NCBI RefSeq assembly: GCF_000739575.1
Contig: NZ_BBJO01000003.1
Span: 1-64,000 of the forward strand
Direction: 5' to 3'
DNA length: 64,000 nucleotides
Origin: Halobellus rufus
GTDB lineage: Archaea > Halobacteriota > Halobacteria > Halobacteriales > Haloferacaceae
Position numbers and translations under genes: made by a program. Below the pieces are notes generated by a model that saw only the letters and a list, made by a program, of their open reading frames with translations, was not told where the DNA came from and searched no databases. Numbering within the stretch: the stretch's first letter is position 1; the number at the start of each line of letters is the position of its first letter. This document shows positions 1-9,137 of this stretch, one piece after another.

Positions 1-7
1 TGGAAGG

Positions 8-81
8 TGGGCCAACGCGGATTTGAACCGCGGACCTCCCGGTTATCAGCCGAGCGCTCAACCTGACTGAGCTATTGGCCC
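8..81 (-). tRNA. tRNA-Ile (anticodon GAT)
   Basis: The reverse complement folds as a standard 74-nt tRNA. The acceptor arm GGGCCAA (81-75) pairs with TTGGCCC, followed by discriminator A at position 8. The T arm carries GGTTCAAATCC, and the anticodon GAT lies at 47-45 between CT and AA. It decodes ATC and ATT isoleucine codons. The CCA end is not encoded and no intron is visible. Confidence 0.96.
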
Positions 82-114
82 AGGTGAGCGCATCTATCCG
101 TTGTTCGATGAGTA

Positions 115-121
115 GTTTAAG
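115..121 (-). promoter_or_regulatory. Possible tRNA-Ile TATA element
   Basis: The minus-strand sequence CTTAAAC lies about 34 nt upstream of the mature tRNA 5' end. This fits a haloarchaeal TATA box followed by a short precursor leader. The only evidence is spacing and composition in otherwise GC-rich DNA. Confidence 0.35.
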
Positions 122-198
122 GGTTTCCTTTCGGCCGCAGTTGGGTACGCAGTGCCGGGGTTCGACTCGGGAGACGGCGGCTCGGAGGCCGCATGCGC

Positions 199-684
199 TC
201 AGGAGTTATCGTCGCCGGAGCGGCCGTACTCCTCGGGGTCGAGGTTGATCACGTCGTCGTCGCCGGGGAAGCCGCCGACCCAGACGTTACCGGAGACGAA
301 GCCGCCGGTCTGGCGGTCCAGATAGGGGCGGACCACGTAGCGCTTCAGCACCTCGCGGATCGGGTAGCGGGTCACCGGCAGCGCGAGAGCGAACCCGAGG
401 ACGTCGGTGACGATCCCGGGCGTGAGGAGGAACGCCCCGGCGGCGATCAGCAGACCGCCGTCGAGCAGTTCGTTCGTGGGTGCCTCGCCCGTCGCGGCCT
501 TCCGCTGGAGCTTCGCCAGCGTGTGTCGTCCCTCCGCGCGGACGAGGAGCATCCCGAGCAGCCCGGTGAGGACCACCAGGAGGACCGTCGGCACGAAGCC
601 GATCGCCTGCGCGACCGGGAGCAACAGCAGCGTGTCGGCCAGCGGGATCGCGAGCAGGATGGCGATGACCCAGCGCGTTCGCAT
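199..684 (-). CDS. FxsA family membrane protein
   Basis: This 161-residue protein starts at MRTRW. Hydrophobic segments lie near residues 5-25, 28-46 and 75-100, followed by a basic then acidic cytoplasmic tail. The order of a PLADTLLLLP-like first helix, a G-rich second helix and a LLTPGIVTD motif is that of FxsA (suppressor of F exclusion), a widespread inner-membrane family of unclear biochemical role. A longer reading upstream exists, but its extra residues are arginine-rich and unlike a membrane protein N-terminus, so the internal start was chosen. The gene stands alone between tRNA-Ile and a divergent gene. Confidence 0.85.
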   Translation of the reverse strand: MRTRWVIAILLAIPLADTLLLLPVAQAIGFVPTVLLVVLTGLLGMLLVRAEGRHTLAKLQRKAATGEAPTNELLDGGLLIAAGAFLLTPGIVTDVLGFALALPVTRYPIREVLKRYVVRPYLDRQTGGFVSGNVWVGGFPGDDDVINLDPEEYGRSGDDNS

Positions 685-985
685 ATCCCCTCGTTTGGGA
701 CCGCCGTTCATAGCCCTTGTGTCGCAGCGATACCGTTTGCGATGTGCGCTGGTCCGAAGTGGCACCTTACTCGGAGCAATGAGCAACGTGGAAGCCCCCG
801 GCCGCTTCCGTTCCCGATGGACGCGACGCGTCCATCGACGTCCCACTCGTTCCACTCGCAGGGTTCCCACCCACGGAGGTTGTGAAGTCGCAACCGCGTA
901 TCGAAAGCCGATCCGCCATCGACCGAAGTCGTCCGTGCTCGCCACGCCTCGAAGGGCTTACCCGCGGTCGCGTCCGAGCGCAGGT
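685..985. other. Divergent intergenic region, fxsA / YyaL-like gene
   Basis: This 301-nt stretch separates two divergent genes. It is less GC-rich than the flanking genes and presumably holds both promoters. I see no convincing TATA box, repeat, RNA gene or small ORF with haloarchaeal codon bias in it. Confidence 0.5.
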
Positions 986-2683
986 ATGACCGACGATCGG
1001 ACGCACGTCGAGTGGCGCGAGTGGGGCCCCGCGCCCTTCGAGGAGGCCCGCGCGGCCGACAGACCCGTGCTCCTCGCGCTCACCGCGACGTGGTGCGACA
1101 GCTGTCACGAGATGGACGCCGAGACGTACGCCGAGCCGCGGATCGCCGCCAACGTCAACGACGGATTCGTGCCGGTCCGCGTCGACGTCGACCGCCACCC
1201 GCGCGTCCGCGAACGCTACAATATGGGCGGGTTCCCCTCGACCGTCTTCTGCACGCCGTCGGGGAAGGTAATCACCGGCGCGACGTACCTCGCGCCGGAG
1301 GGGATGCGACAGGTGCTCAACTCCGTCCGCGACGTCTGGACCGACCGCGGCGAGGACGCCGGACGGATCCCGCGAGCGCTCGCGGGGAATCCGACGCCCG
1401 CGGGGCCCGTCGACGACCGGATCGAATCCCACCTGGCGGGGCAACTCGACGAGAAGTGGGACCCGCGTTTCGCCGGCTGGGGCACCGACGCGAAGTTCCC
1501 GCTGCCACGCACCATCGAGTTCGCGCTCAAGCGCGCCCGCGAGCAGGCGGTCGAGACGCTCGGCGTGATCGGCGAGTCTCTCTACGACGCCGAGGAGGGG
1601 GGATTCTACCGATACGCCGAAGGCCGCGACTGGACCGACCCGCACACCGAGAAGGTACTCGACGCCAACGCGGCACTCGTCCGCGCGTTCGCGAACGGCT
1701 ATCTTTACACCGGCGACGAGTCGCTGCTCGATCCCGCGTTCGGGACGCAGGAGTTCCTGATCGACCGACTCTGGAACGGCGCGGCCTTCGGTGGCAGCGT
1801 CGCCCCCGCCGGAGACGAGACCGACGCCGAAGGCGACGTTCCCGACGGCGAATCGTCGTTCGGTCCCCGCCGCGATCTGACGGCCTACGCGGGCGGGAAC
1901 GCGTTGGCCGCGGACGCGCTCTTGACGCTCGCGTCGTACACCGACGACGAGACCGCCCGAGAGTACGCGGCACGCGTCCTCGAGGCACTCGAAGCGAGCC
2001 ACGTCGCCGAGGACGGGACGGTCGCGCACGTCGATTCCGGCGAACCGAAGCTTCTCCTCGAAGATCACGCGCGCGTCGTCGCCGCGTTCACGCGGGGGCG
2101 ACAGGTCCTCGGCCCCGACGCGCTCGCCGCCGAACGGGGGCCGCTGGCGGTCGCGCGGGCCGTCGCCGACCGCGCGATCGACGCCCTGCAGGAACCCGAC
2201 GGCGCGTTCCGCGACGGCCCCGAGGAGGGCGTCGGCCTCCTCGACGAACCGCTGCGGCCGCTCGACGGCGGGGTCGAGATGGCGGAGGCCCTGCTCGATC
2301 TCGCCGCCGTCTGCGACGCGGTGGGGACCGACGGTAGCGACGGGGACGCGTCATCGACGCCCGCCGACTACACCGACGCGGCGCACGCGGGGATCGCGGC
2401 GTTCGCGGGCGCGTGGGATCGGATCGGGATTCAGGTCGCCGGCTACGGCTCGGTGGCCGCGCGGCTGACCCGCCCGGATCTCGTCGTGGCAGTCGGCGAG
2501 TCGGCGGGGAGCGACCTCCACCGCGCGGCGCTCCGCGTCGCCGACCACGAGGCCGCCGTCGTGCCCGACGCGCCCGACGTCGACGACGGGTTCGCGGTCG
2601 CGTCCCGCGGCGACGAGCGGCGGGAGGCCACCACGCCCGACGAACTGCTGGACGCGGTCGCCGCGCTCACGAGCGGCGAGTGA
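986..2683 (+). CDS. YyaL/SSP411-like thioredoxin-domain protein
   Basis: This 565-residue protein has an N-terminal thioredoxin-like domain (DUF255, residues about 1-115) with redox motif WCDSC (Cys37, Cys40). A long helical region resembling the (alpha/alpha)6 barrel of six-hairpin glycosidases follows. This is the architecture of the YyaL/spermatogenesis-associated protein 20 family, whose substrate is not established. Typical members are roughly 650-700 residues, so this one is shortened, mainly between the two domains. An acidic insert lies near residues 270-290. The start was placed at ATG 986 because the in-frame upstream extension is arginine-rich and overlaps fxsA. Confidence 0.85.
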   Translation: MTDDRTHVEWREWGPAPFEEARAADRPVLLALTATWCDSCHEMDAETYAEPRIAANVNDGFVPVRVDVDRHPRVRERYNMGGFPSTVFCTPSGKVITGATYLAPEGMRQVLNSVRDVWTDRGEDAGRIPRALAGNPTPAGPVDDRIESHLAGQLDEKWDPRFAGWGTDAKFPLPRTIEFALKRAREQAVETLGVIGESLYDAEEGGFYRYAEGRDWTDPHTEKVLDANAALVRAFANGYLYTGDESLLDPAFGTQEFLIDRLWNGAAFGGSVAPAGDETDAEGDVPDGESSFGPRRDLTAYAGGNALAADALLTLASYTDDETAREYAARVLEALEASHVAEDGTVAHVDSGEPKLLLEDHARVVAAFTRGRQVLGPDALAAERGPLAVARAVADRAIDALQEPDGAFRDGPEEGVGLLDEPLRPLDGGVEMAEALLDLAAVCDAVGTDGSDGDASSTPADYTDAAHAGIAAFAGAWDRIGIQVAGYGSVAARLTRPDLVVAVGESAGSDLHRAALRVADHEAAVVPDAPDVDDGFAVASRGDERREATTPDELLDAVAALTSGE

Positions 2684-2730
2684 GGGGAGAGGTTCGAAGA
2701 GAGCGTCGTCGCTCGTAAACCGTCGATTCG

Positions 2731-2738
2731 TTTTTATT
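2731..2738 (+). promoter_or_regulatory. TATA box of the trmB-like gene
   Basis: TTTTTATT lies 22-29 nt before ATG 2760, the usual spacing for a leaderless haloarchaeal transcript that starts at or next to the initiation codon. The preceding gene ends at 2683. Confidence 0.6.
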
Positions 2739-2759
2739 TGTGGGGCTGCAGCGTGAGGT

Positions 2760-3584
2760 ATGGCGAGCCTCAGGGATCTCGGGCTGTCGGAGTACGAAGC
2801 GCGTGCGTATCGGTCGCTGCTCAGAACCGGACCGACAACGGCGAAGGAGTTGTCCCGTGCGAGCGACGTCCCCATGGGTCGGATCTACGACGTGCTGAAC
2901 AGCCTCGAACAGCACAGCCTCGTCAGGAGCCAGGCGGCGAGCCGTCCGAAGAAGTACGTCGCCGTCGAGCCGGACACGGCGCTCGATCGGCTGTTGGAGA
3001 GCAAGCGGCGGGAACTCGAAGAGAAAGTCGAGCAGTACGAGGGCGTCGTCGACGAGCTCACGGCCGAGTTAGAGACCGCAGAGCCGGTCCAGAGCCAGTT
3101 CTGGACCGCGGCCGTCGGCGCCGAGGAGTGGGTGGAGCTCCTCGTCGAACGCCTCGCGGCGGCGGAAGACTCGCTGGTCGTCGTTTCGGGGGACATCTCA
3201 CCGCAGTTCGACCTCGGTGCGATCGGCGAGCGGGTGACCGAGGAACTCGCCGCCGCCTTAGACCGCGGCGTCGACGTCTCCGTGTTGATGTCGCCGGAGC
3301 TCGTGTCGTCGCTCCCCCCGACCGTCGGCGAGCGCTACTCCGACACGCTCGCGGATCACCCCTCCTTCTCGGTCCGGACCGCGTCGGACCTCTCGGGGAC
3401 GTTCGAGCTCATCGACGACGTCGAAGTCTGCATCGAGGTGCCGAACCCCCTCGACCCGGGGCAGGCGTTCGCGATGATCGATCTGAAAGACCCCGAGTTC
3501 GCCGCCGACGTCAGAGAACTGTTCGACCCGCGCTGGGAGTCCGCGGAGCCGCTGTCGCTGTCGGCGCTCGCAGCCGAAAAGTAG
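2760..3584 (+). CDS. TrmB family transcriptional regulator
   Basis: This 274-residue regulator has an N-terminal winged helix (residues about 5-75, containing LSEYEARAYRSLL and a recognition helix after ASDVPMGRIYDVL). A coiled-coil linker (about 80-112) and a C-terminal domain (about 115-265) of the PLD-like effector type of TrmB relatives follow. TrmB proteins in archaea mostly sense sugars or metabolites and repress or activate sugar transport and central metabolism. The effector here is unknown. The gene is monocistronic, 12 nt from the convergent mptA, with a TATA box giving a leaderless start. Confidence 0.88.
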   Translation: MASLRDLGLSEYEARAYRSLLRTGPTTAKELSRASDVPMGRIYDVLNSLEQHSLVRSQAASRPKKYVAVEPDTALDRLLESKRRELEEKVEQYEGVVDELTAELETAEPVQSQFWTAAVGAEEWVELLVERLAAAEDSLVVVSGDISPQFDLGAIGERVTEELAAALDRGVDVSVLMSPELVSSLPPTVGERYSDTLADHPSFSVRTASDLSGTFELIDDVEVCIEVPNPLDPGQAFAMIDLKDPEFAADVRELFDPRWESAEPLSLSALAAEK

Positions 3585-3595
3585 ACCTGCGAGAG

Positions 3596-4528
3596 TTACT
3601 CGTCGCCGTTCAACTCCGTGCGGAGCTGTTCGAGCGTGACCTCGCGCTCGGCGTGGGCGTTGTGCTGGTGGATCGACTCGTCGTTCGACTGCTTCATGTG
3701 GACGACGGTGTCGTCGCCGAGGTGACCGAACTCGTCGACGACCTGCTCGGCCATCGAGCGGACGCAGTCCTCGACGAACTTCGCGTCGGCGTGGGCGTGA
3801 TACGTCATGTAGTCCTCGTCGGGGCGCTTCGCGAGGTTGTAGATCCGCGCGGACATCGAGTCGCGGGCGACTTCGACGATGTCCATCAGGTCGACGTCGG
3901 GCGAGCCTTCCGTCGTGATCGTCAGCGTCGCGTGGCCGCGCTGGGAGTGTCCGGGCTGGGGGACCTGCTGGAGGAACTCCTCGATGGTCTCGTCGTCGAC
4001 CGCGAGATCCCGAAGGACGTCGCGTGCGCGGGAGGCCGACATCCCCTGCGAACACGGACAGACCGTCATTCCGACGACCTCCGCACCGATCTCTTCGCGG
4101 GTCCCCTCCTCGGTCGCCGTCGCGCTGGCGACGATCTTGATCGTGCTCTGGGTCGGGAGTTCGCTCGCGGGCGTGTCCTCGCGGACGACGAAGTCGGCGG
4201 TCATCCGGACCTCGGCCGTCGAGGTGTACTCGTGCTTCGCGAGCAGGCGCTCGGCGACGTCGCCGCAGAGGTCCTCGACTCGGTAAGCCGGCTCGGCGAC
4301 CGCCGATTCGAGCGTCTCGTCGATGACCTGCATATTCCGGCTCATATCGATGCCCTTGCGGCCGCTGGGCAGGTCGACGAACACCTCGAACTCCGCGGTC
4401 AGAATCAGCGGGCGCTTGCCGTCGCGGGCGAGTTTGACGAGTTTGTCGACGCCTGTAACACCGACCTGACTCAACCCGACGGAGACGTCCGGCTCGCTCG
4501 CCTGCACGTCGGGAAGTTGGTGACTCAT
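3596..4528 (-). CDS. mptA: GTP cyclohydrolase MptA (FolE2 type)
   Basis: This 310-residue protein matches the COG1469 GTP cyclohydrolase family. The conserved VCPCSQGMS segment, [12 protein letters not shown] and [15 protein letters not shown] motifs are visible. MptA is a metal-dependent enzyme that converts GTP to 7,8-dihydro-D-neopterin 2',3'-cyclic phosphate. In haloarchaea this first step feeds the folate-type pterin, and it also feeds 7-deazaguanine for archaeosine in tRNA. That ties it to the RaSEA gene at 32.6-33.7 kb. The start at MSHQ was chosen; an ATG two codons upstream is possible. Confidence 0.93.
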   Translation of the reverse strand: MSHQLPDVQASEPDVSVGLSQVGVTGVDKLVKLARDGKRPLILTAEFEVFVDLPSGRKGIDMSRNMQVIDETLESAVAEPAYRVEDLCGDVAERLLAKHEYTSTAEVRMTADFVVREDTPASELPTQSTIKIVASATATEEGTREEIGAEVVGMTVCPCSQGMSASRARDVLRDLAVDDETIEEFLQQVPQPGHSQRGHATLTITTEGSPDVDLMDIVEVARDSMSARIYNLAKRPDEDYMTYHAHADAKFVEDCVRSMAEQVVDEFGHLGDDTVVHMKQSNDESIHQHNAHAEREVTLEQLRTELNGDE

Positions 4529-4651
4529 TGTCACTCGGGAAGGACGGAGTTCGATTAACGCTTTCGTTAGCCGAAGGCTGGGAAGGCGGCCGTTCGTGGG
4601 GTCCCGTGGTCGTTATCGACCGTGGGTCGGGGAAGCGACAGCGACCGCCGA

Positions 4652-5092
4652 TCAGGGCCAGTCGTCGCGCCCGCTCGACGCGAAGTGATCCTCGGGATCC
4701 GTGTCGCCGGCGATCGTCCACCCCGCGGCCTCCGCGGCCTGTTCGAGCGGGAGGTACTCCCAGCCCGCCGCCTCGGCGATGTCCTCGTCCTCTTCGGTCG
4801 TGCCGACGAAGACGTGCCGGTCGGTGTCGAACTGCCGCTTGACGTTCTCCAAACTGTCCTGCACCCCGCGGGGGCCGGAGAAGAAGTCCTGCCGGATGCG
4901 GTGTTTCCGCGTGAAGTTCGTGACGACGTACGTGGGCTTGTCGCTCAGGACGCCGACGTACTCGGTCCACTGCCGGGCGTCGCTGAACACCGCGTTCGGG
5001 TCCGCGAGCGCCTGCAGCGCCGACAGCTCGAACGCCAGCGTCATATCGGCGTCGCCGCCCGGACCGCCTGAAGACGAGGGCTCCTCGCTCAT
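4652..5092 (-). CDS. Conserved haloarchaeal protein, function unknown
   Basis: This 146-residue soluble acidic protein starts with a low-complexity SEEPSSSGGPGGDAD tail. A compact domain follows, in which TYVVTNFTRKHRIRQDFFSG and VFVGTTEEDEDIAEAAGWEY stand out. The tract looks like a conserved haloarchaeal family (possibly the one catalogued as DUF7124, from memory only). No catalytic motif is recognised. It lies 123 nt upstream of mptA on the same strand and could be co-transcribed with it. Confidence 0.8.
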   Translation of the reverse strand: MSEEPSSSGGPGGDADMTLAFELSALQALADPNAVFSDARQWTEYVGVLSDKPTYVVTNFTRKHRIRQDFFSGPRGVQDSLENVKRQFDTDRHVFVGTTEEDEDIAEAAGWEYLPLEQAAEAAGWTIAGDTDPEDHFASSGRDDWP

Positions 5093-5181
5093 ACCCGACT
5101 CTATCGGCTAGCCGCCGAAAACTGCATCGGTCCGGAGAAGTCCCACGTCTCGGAGGTGCGCCCGCGCCCGAGGGCCGGTGC

Positions 5182-5412
5182 CTACACGACGCGGTAGTAC
5201 TCGGTGAACTTGATCACGTCGCCGGGGGAAAGGTCGCTCGAGGCGATGCCGCGCGTCGAGCCGTCGACGGCGTCGAGGAACATTCGATGGGCCTCCGCCG
5301 AGAGCTGATCGAGGTCGCGGACGCGGTCGCCCGCGCTCAGTTCGGTCGGGTCACACTCCACGAGAGCTCGTGGCCCCCCGTGTCGACCCGAGTTGCTAAC
5401 CGATCGTGACAT
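5182..5412 (-). CDS. Small haloarchaeal protein (76 aa)
   Basis: The 76-residue protein starts at MSRSVSNSG and is rich in Asp and Ser, with a SPGDVIKFTEYYRVV C-terminus. The longer in-frame reading upstream is compositionally unlike a protein start, so ATG 5412 was chosen. An AT-rich segment, ACATTCGATCATAAAG, lies at the expected promoter position. No domain is recognised. It sits alone between the FAD oxidoreductase gene and the protein at 4.7-5.1 kb, all on the same strand. Confidence 0.7.
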   Translation of the reverse strand: MSRSVSNSGRHGGPRALVECDPTELSAGDRVRDLDQLSAEAHRMFLDAVDGSTRGIASSDLSPGDVIKFTEYYRVV

Positions 5413-5565
5413 ACGATACCAAACAACACATTCGATCATAAAGATTGGGGCGAACGGCTGGAAATCGAGAGACCGTGAGAGCGAAGAAGGAGATCGAAAC
5501 GCGACCGCGGGTCGAACTATAGCGGGCGAGGACGGAGCCACCGGTGTCGGAGTCGGCCTACGAAG

Positions 5566-6810
5566 CTACTCGGCGGGCGTCTCTTCGAGTTCGAGGTCGT
5601 CGATCTCGAAGCTCTGCTGCATCAGCACGTCCTTCTGATCGGAGACGACCCGCCGCTCGCGCATCAGCTGTTTGTACTTCGTCTGCGGGGACAGGTCGCC
5701 GATGAGGACGCCGCCGACGATGCGACCGTCCTTGAACGCCAGCCGCCGCCACTCTGTGTCGGAGTACTTCGCCTCGGCCTCGTCGTCACCGAGGGTCGGG
5801 TGGCCGAAGGAGAGGAACGGGAAGTCGAAGTGCGTGATCGAGTACGAGGAGACCCACTCGAAGGGCTCGGAGCCGTAGTCGACCATATTCTGCGCGGCGA
5901 TCGAGCCCTGCTCCTTCGCGGAGCCCCACGCGCCGTTCTGGGCACGCTCGCCGAGGATGAGGTCGTCGAATTCGGTGATGTCGCCCGCCGCGAAGACGTC
6001 GTCGTGGTTCGTCCGCATGTACTCGTCGACGACGATCCCCGTGTCCGTCTCGATCGGGGTGTCCTGCAGGATCTCGGTGTTGAAGTTCAGGCCGATCGCG
6101 ATGCCGACGAAGTCGGCGTCGTACTCGTCGCCGTTGGGATCGACCGCGGTCGTCACGCGGCCGTCGTCGTCGGTCACGAAGTGATCGACGCCGGAGTCGA
6201 ACACCGGCTCGACGTCCCGCTCGCGGAGCGCGTCGTGGATGATCTCCGCGCCCTCCTTCGAGAGCGCGTAGCGCCACCAGCGGTTCCCGCGCATCAGGTA
6301 CTTGCCCTCGACGTCCTGGGCGGCGGTGATCGCCGCGAGGTCGATGCCGAGCAGTCCCGCGCCGACGACGACGGAGCTGTCGGCCTCCTCGATGTGTGAC
6401 TTGATCGACCGCGCGTCCTGGAACGTCCAGAAGTGGTGGACGCCCTCGGCGTCGGAGTTGTCGACGGGGAGCTGCGTCGGCGTCCCGCCCATCGAGAGCA
6501 GGAGCTTGTCCCACGCGATCTCCTCGCCCTCGTGCGTCTCGACGGTGTGTCCGTCGACGTCGACGTCGACGACGAGCGTGTTGAGTCGGAGGTCGATGTC
6601 CCGCTCGTCGTACCACGATTCGTCGTGGATCGAGATCGGGGCCTCCGGGAGTTTCCCCTTGGCGAACTCCTTGATCAGGATCCGGTTGTAGAGGGCCTCA
6701 CCCTCGTCCGTGATGACGGTGATGTCGGCGTCGGGCTCCTCCTCGCGGAGGGTCTCGGCGGCGGAACTGCCGGCGACACCGTCGCCGATGATCACGTACG
6801 ACTGAGTCAT
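5566..6810 (-). CDS. FAD/NAD(P)-dependent oxidoreductase
   Basis: This 414-residue protein has the two-dinucleotide fold of the pyridine nucleotide-disulfide oxidoreductase superfamily. The FAD motif GDGVAG is at residues 9-14, the NAD(P) motif GAGLLG is near 150-155, and the second FAD motif is in VFAAGDITEF. There is no redox-active CxxxxC pair, so it resembles ferredoxin, rubredoxin or nitrite reductase flavin subunits rather than disulfide reductases. The electron acceptor is unknown and no ferredoxin gene adjoins it. The gene appears monocistronic. Confidence 0.88.
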   Translation of the reverse strand: MTQSYVIIGDGVAGSSAAETLREEEPDADITVITDEGEALYNRILIKEFAKGKLPEAPISIHDESWYDERDIDLRLNTLVVDVDVDGHTVETHEGEEIAWDKLLLSMGGTPTQLPVDNSDAEGVHHFWTFQDARSIKSHIEEADSSVVVGAGLLGIDLAAITAAQDVEGKYLMRGNRWWRYALSKEGAEIIHDALRERDVEPVFDSGVDHFVTDDDGRVTTAVDPNGDEYDADFVGIAIGLNFNTEILQDTPIETDTGIVVDEYMRTNHDDVFAAGDITEFDDLILGERAQNGAWGSAKEQGSIAAQNMVDYGSEPFEWVSSYSITHFDFPFLSFGHPTLGDDEAEAKYSDTEWRRLAFKDGRIVGGVLIGDLSPQTKYKQLMRERRVVSDQKDVLMQQSFEIDDLELEETPAE

Positions 6811-6952
6811 ATGCAGGCGGTTCGGCTTCGGGGTTAATGTGGATTGCTATCCGCTCGGCGGGACGTTTGGCAACGTTTGCCGCGGTTTTCGCATAGAAGT
6901 GTGAAGGATGCCCACTTATCGACGGTTCCGGTGGACGGAGACGGACCGTTCG

Positions 6953-7777
6953 TCACTCGAGTTTCCCGAGTGCCTCGAAGAAATCCGAGGCGGGGCCCGC
7001 CATCAGGACCGGCTGATCGGCGGTTTCGACGGTCACCTCTGCGGGGGGGTCGATCCGCTCTCTGATCCGTCCGTCGACGACGACGACGGCCTCCTCGGTG
7101 TCGCTGACTGAGACCGAAACCGCGGCGTCGCGGTCGACGACCAGCGGCGGCATCCCGTCGCTGGCGGCCATCTCGGTGACGATCAGCCCGGAGACGCCCG
7201 GGTGGACCAGCGGCCCGTCCTCGCTGAGGTTGTACGCGGTGCTACCCGTCGGCGTCGCGATCAGGACGCCGTCGGCGTGCCCGCTCGCGTAGGGAGACCC
7301 GTCGACCGAGACGTCGACCGACGCGCCGCCGCCGTGGCCGCGGTGAGAGCCTTGCACCACGATTTCGTTGACCGCAGGTGGGAGCGTCCAGCCCTCGCCA
7401 CGGGCTTCGAGCCGCGGCATCGACCGCGTCGGAAGCTCGGCGTCCTCGCGGAACCGCGTCACTTCGGCCATCACCGCGTCGACCGCGTCTTCGGGCTTGA
7501 CGGCGTTGAGAAAGCCGACCTCCCCGAGGTTCACCCCGAGAATGGGCGTCGCTCCCGCACCGTGGGCGGCGAAGAGGAACGTGCCGTCCCCGCCGATGCT
7601 CACGACGAGGTCCGCGGCGTCGAACTCGTCGACGTCGCGCCCGGGAACGCCGAGTTCGGCGGCCGTCGCCGCGTCGATCCACACCGTGACACCCGCTTCG
7701 ACCAACTGTTCGCGGATCTCGTCGGCCAGCGCGGCCGTCCGTTCGTTTCCCCACTGCGCGACGATGGCCACCTTCAT
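6953..7777 (-). CDS. nadK: NAD(+)/NADH kinase
   Basis: This 274-residue protein carries the kinase signature GGDGT (residues 62-66), the NE motif in AVNEIVV and the [12 protein letters not shown] substrate loop. It phosphorylates NAD to NADP using ATP or polyphosphate. The start at MKVAIV was chosen because it opens the Rossmann-like first strand. A 21-codon upstream extension is not typical. The gene is divergent from the KaiC-like ATPase across 172 nt. Confidence 0.94.
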   Translation of the reverse strand: MKVAIVAQWGNERTAALADEIREQLVEAGVTVWIDAATAAELGVPGRDVDEFDAADLVVSIGGDGTFLFAAHGAGATPILGVNLGEVGFLNAVKPEDAVDAVMAEVTRFREDAELPTRSMPRLEARGEGWTLPPAVNEIVVQGSHRGHGGGASVDVSVDGSPYASGHADGVLIATPTGSTAYNLSEDGPLVHPGVSGLIVTEMAASDGMPPLVVDRDAAVSVSVSDTEEAVVVVDGRIRERIDPPAEVTVETADQPVLMAGPASDFFEALGKLE

Positions 7778-7949
7778 CTCCACCGCTGCGTTCGACGCGA
7801 CGTCAAAAAAGGGCTCCGTCACGGCGCGCTCGGGCAACATTGATAGCCGCGCCGGCCGACGTGCGAACGACCGCGATGCACCGGAGCCACGAACGCGTCG
7901 GACGACCGCACCGACCGAACGGCGTCACCGCGCCCGGAGGAGCGCCGCC

Positions 7950-9095
7950 GTGAGCGACGAGGACGACTGGTTCGAGCAGGCGATCCGCGAGGACGAGGAG
8001 GACGAGCAGCGGCCGAACGACGACGAGAGGGGCCCGGACGACGACAGTACAGATCCGGAGAGCATCCAGGGGAAGCCAGCGGGAGAGGAGTCCGAAGCGG
8101 AGGTGAGCCCGGACAGCGACGACGAATCCGGCGTCGAAGCCGGGGTCGAAGCCGGTGAGCCCGAACCGGACAGCGACGGGGACGGAGCGAGCCCGTTCGA
8201 CCGGGACTTCGCGGACGCGTTCGAGAACGCGCCGTCGCCGGAGGGCGGCGGGGTTCCGGGAGCGAACGGCCCGTCACCGGCGAGCGGAACCGGTTTCGAC
8301 GGCTCACAGCCCGGAGCCGGCGAGCCACAGGCGGAGTTCGACGCCCAGCAGGGCGGCTTCGAGGAGGCGACGTTCGACGAGGAGTCCTTCGAATCGGATC
8401 TCGAACGGCTCGACATCGGCGTCGAGGGCCTCGACAACATGATCCTCGGCGGCGTCCCCCGCCGATCGCTGATGGTCGCGATCGGATCCGCGGGGACCGG
8501 CAAGACCACCTTCGGCCTGCAGTTTCTGAACCACGGCCTCGAGAACGGGGAGGCGGCCGTCTACATCACGCTCGAGGAGAGCTACGACCGGATCCTCGCG
8601 ACGGCGGCCGAGAAGGGATGGGACTTCGAGGGCTACGTCGACGACGACCGACTGGCCATCGTCGACATCGATCCCGTGGAGATGGCCAACAGCTTAGACA
8701 GCATCCAGAACGACCTCCCCGAGCTGATCGAGGAGTTCGGCGCGGACCGCCTGGTCTTGGACTCCGTCTCGCTGCTGGAGATGATGTACGAGCACACGCC
8801 GAAGCGACGCAGCCAGGTGTTCGGGTTCACCCGCGCGCTGAAACGGGCCGGGATCACGACGCTTCTGACCTCCGAGGCCAACGAGGAGAACGCCTTCGCC
8901 TCGCGGTTCGGGATCGTCGAGTACCTCGCCGACGCCGTGTTCGTCCTCCAGTACGTCCGCGGGACCGACTTCCGCGAGACCCGACTCGCCATCGAGATCC
9001 AGAAGATCCGCGATGCGAACCACTCGCGGGCGACGAAGCCCTACGAACTCACCGAGTCCGGAATCTCGGTGTACCGGCAGGCCAACCTCTTTTGA
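7950..9095 (+). CDS. KaiC-like RecA-fold ATPase with acidic N-terminus
   Basis: The 381-residue protein begins at GTG 7950. Residues 1-150 are a disordered, highly acidic, Ser/Gly/Pro-rich tail. Residues about 155-381 form one KaiC/RecA domain with Walker A GSAGTGKTT (179-187), a Walker B strand in DRLVLDSVSLL, and the KaiC-type opening LDIGVEGLDNMILGGVP. Archaeal single-domain KaiC homologues are often tied to signalling or motility, but no flagellar gene is adjacent and the role is unassigned. GTG was preferred because no in-frame ATG lies nearby. A longer reading would run into the divergent nadK. Confidence 0.88.
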   Translation: MSDEDDWFEQAIREDEEDEQRPNDDERGPDDDSTDPESIQGKPAGEESEAEVSPDSDDESGVEAGVEAGEPEPDSDGDGASPFDRDFADAFENAPSPEGGGVPGANGPSPASGTGFDGSQPGAGEPQAEFDAQQGGFEEATFDEESFESDLERLDIGVEGLDNMILGGVPRRSLMVAIGSAGTGKTTFGLQFLNHGLENGEAAVYITLEESYDRILATAAEKGWDFEGYVDDDRLAIVDIDPVEMANSLDSIQNDLPELIEEFGADRLVLDSVSLLEMMYEHTPKRRSQVFGFTRALKRAGITTLLTSEANEENAFASRFGIVEYLADAVFVLQYVRGTDFRETRLAIEIQKIRDANHSRATKPYELTESGISVYRQANLF

Positions 9096-9137
9096 CGGTC
9101 GGCGACGGAACGGCGTGAAAAGTGCGGCTCGCGGGCC

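Noticed and set aside
407-985. Long in-frame extension upstream of the YyaL-like gene
   Set aside because: Rich in Arg, Ser and Pro, overlaps fxsA, and lacks haloarchaeal composition. The ATG at 986 is the better start.
7368-7949. Extension of the KaiC-like frame upstream of GTG 7950
   Set aside because: Lies opposite nadK and is of low-complexity shadow composition.
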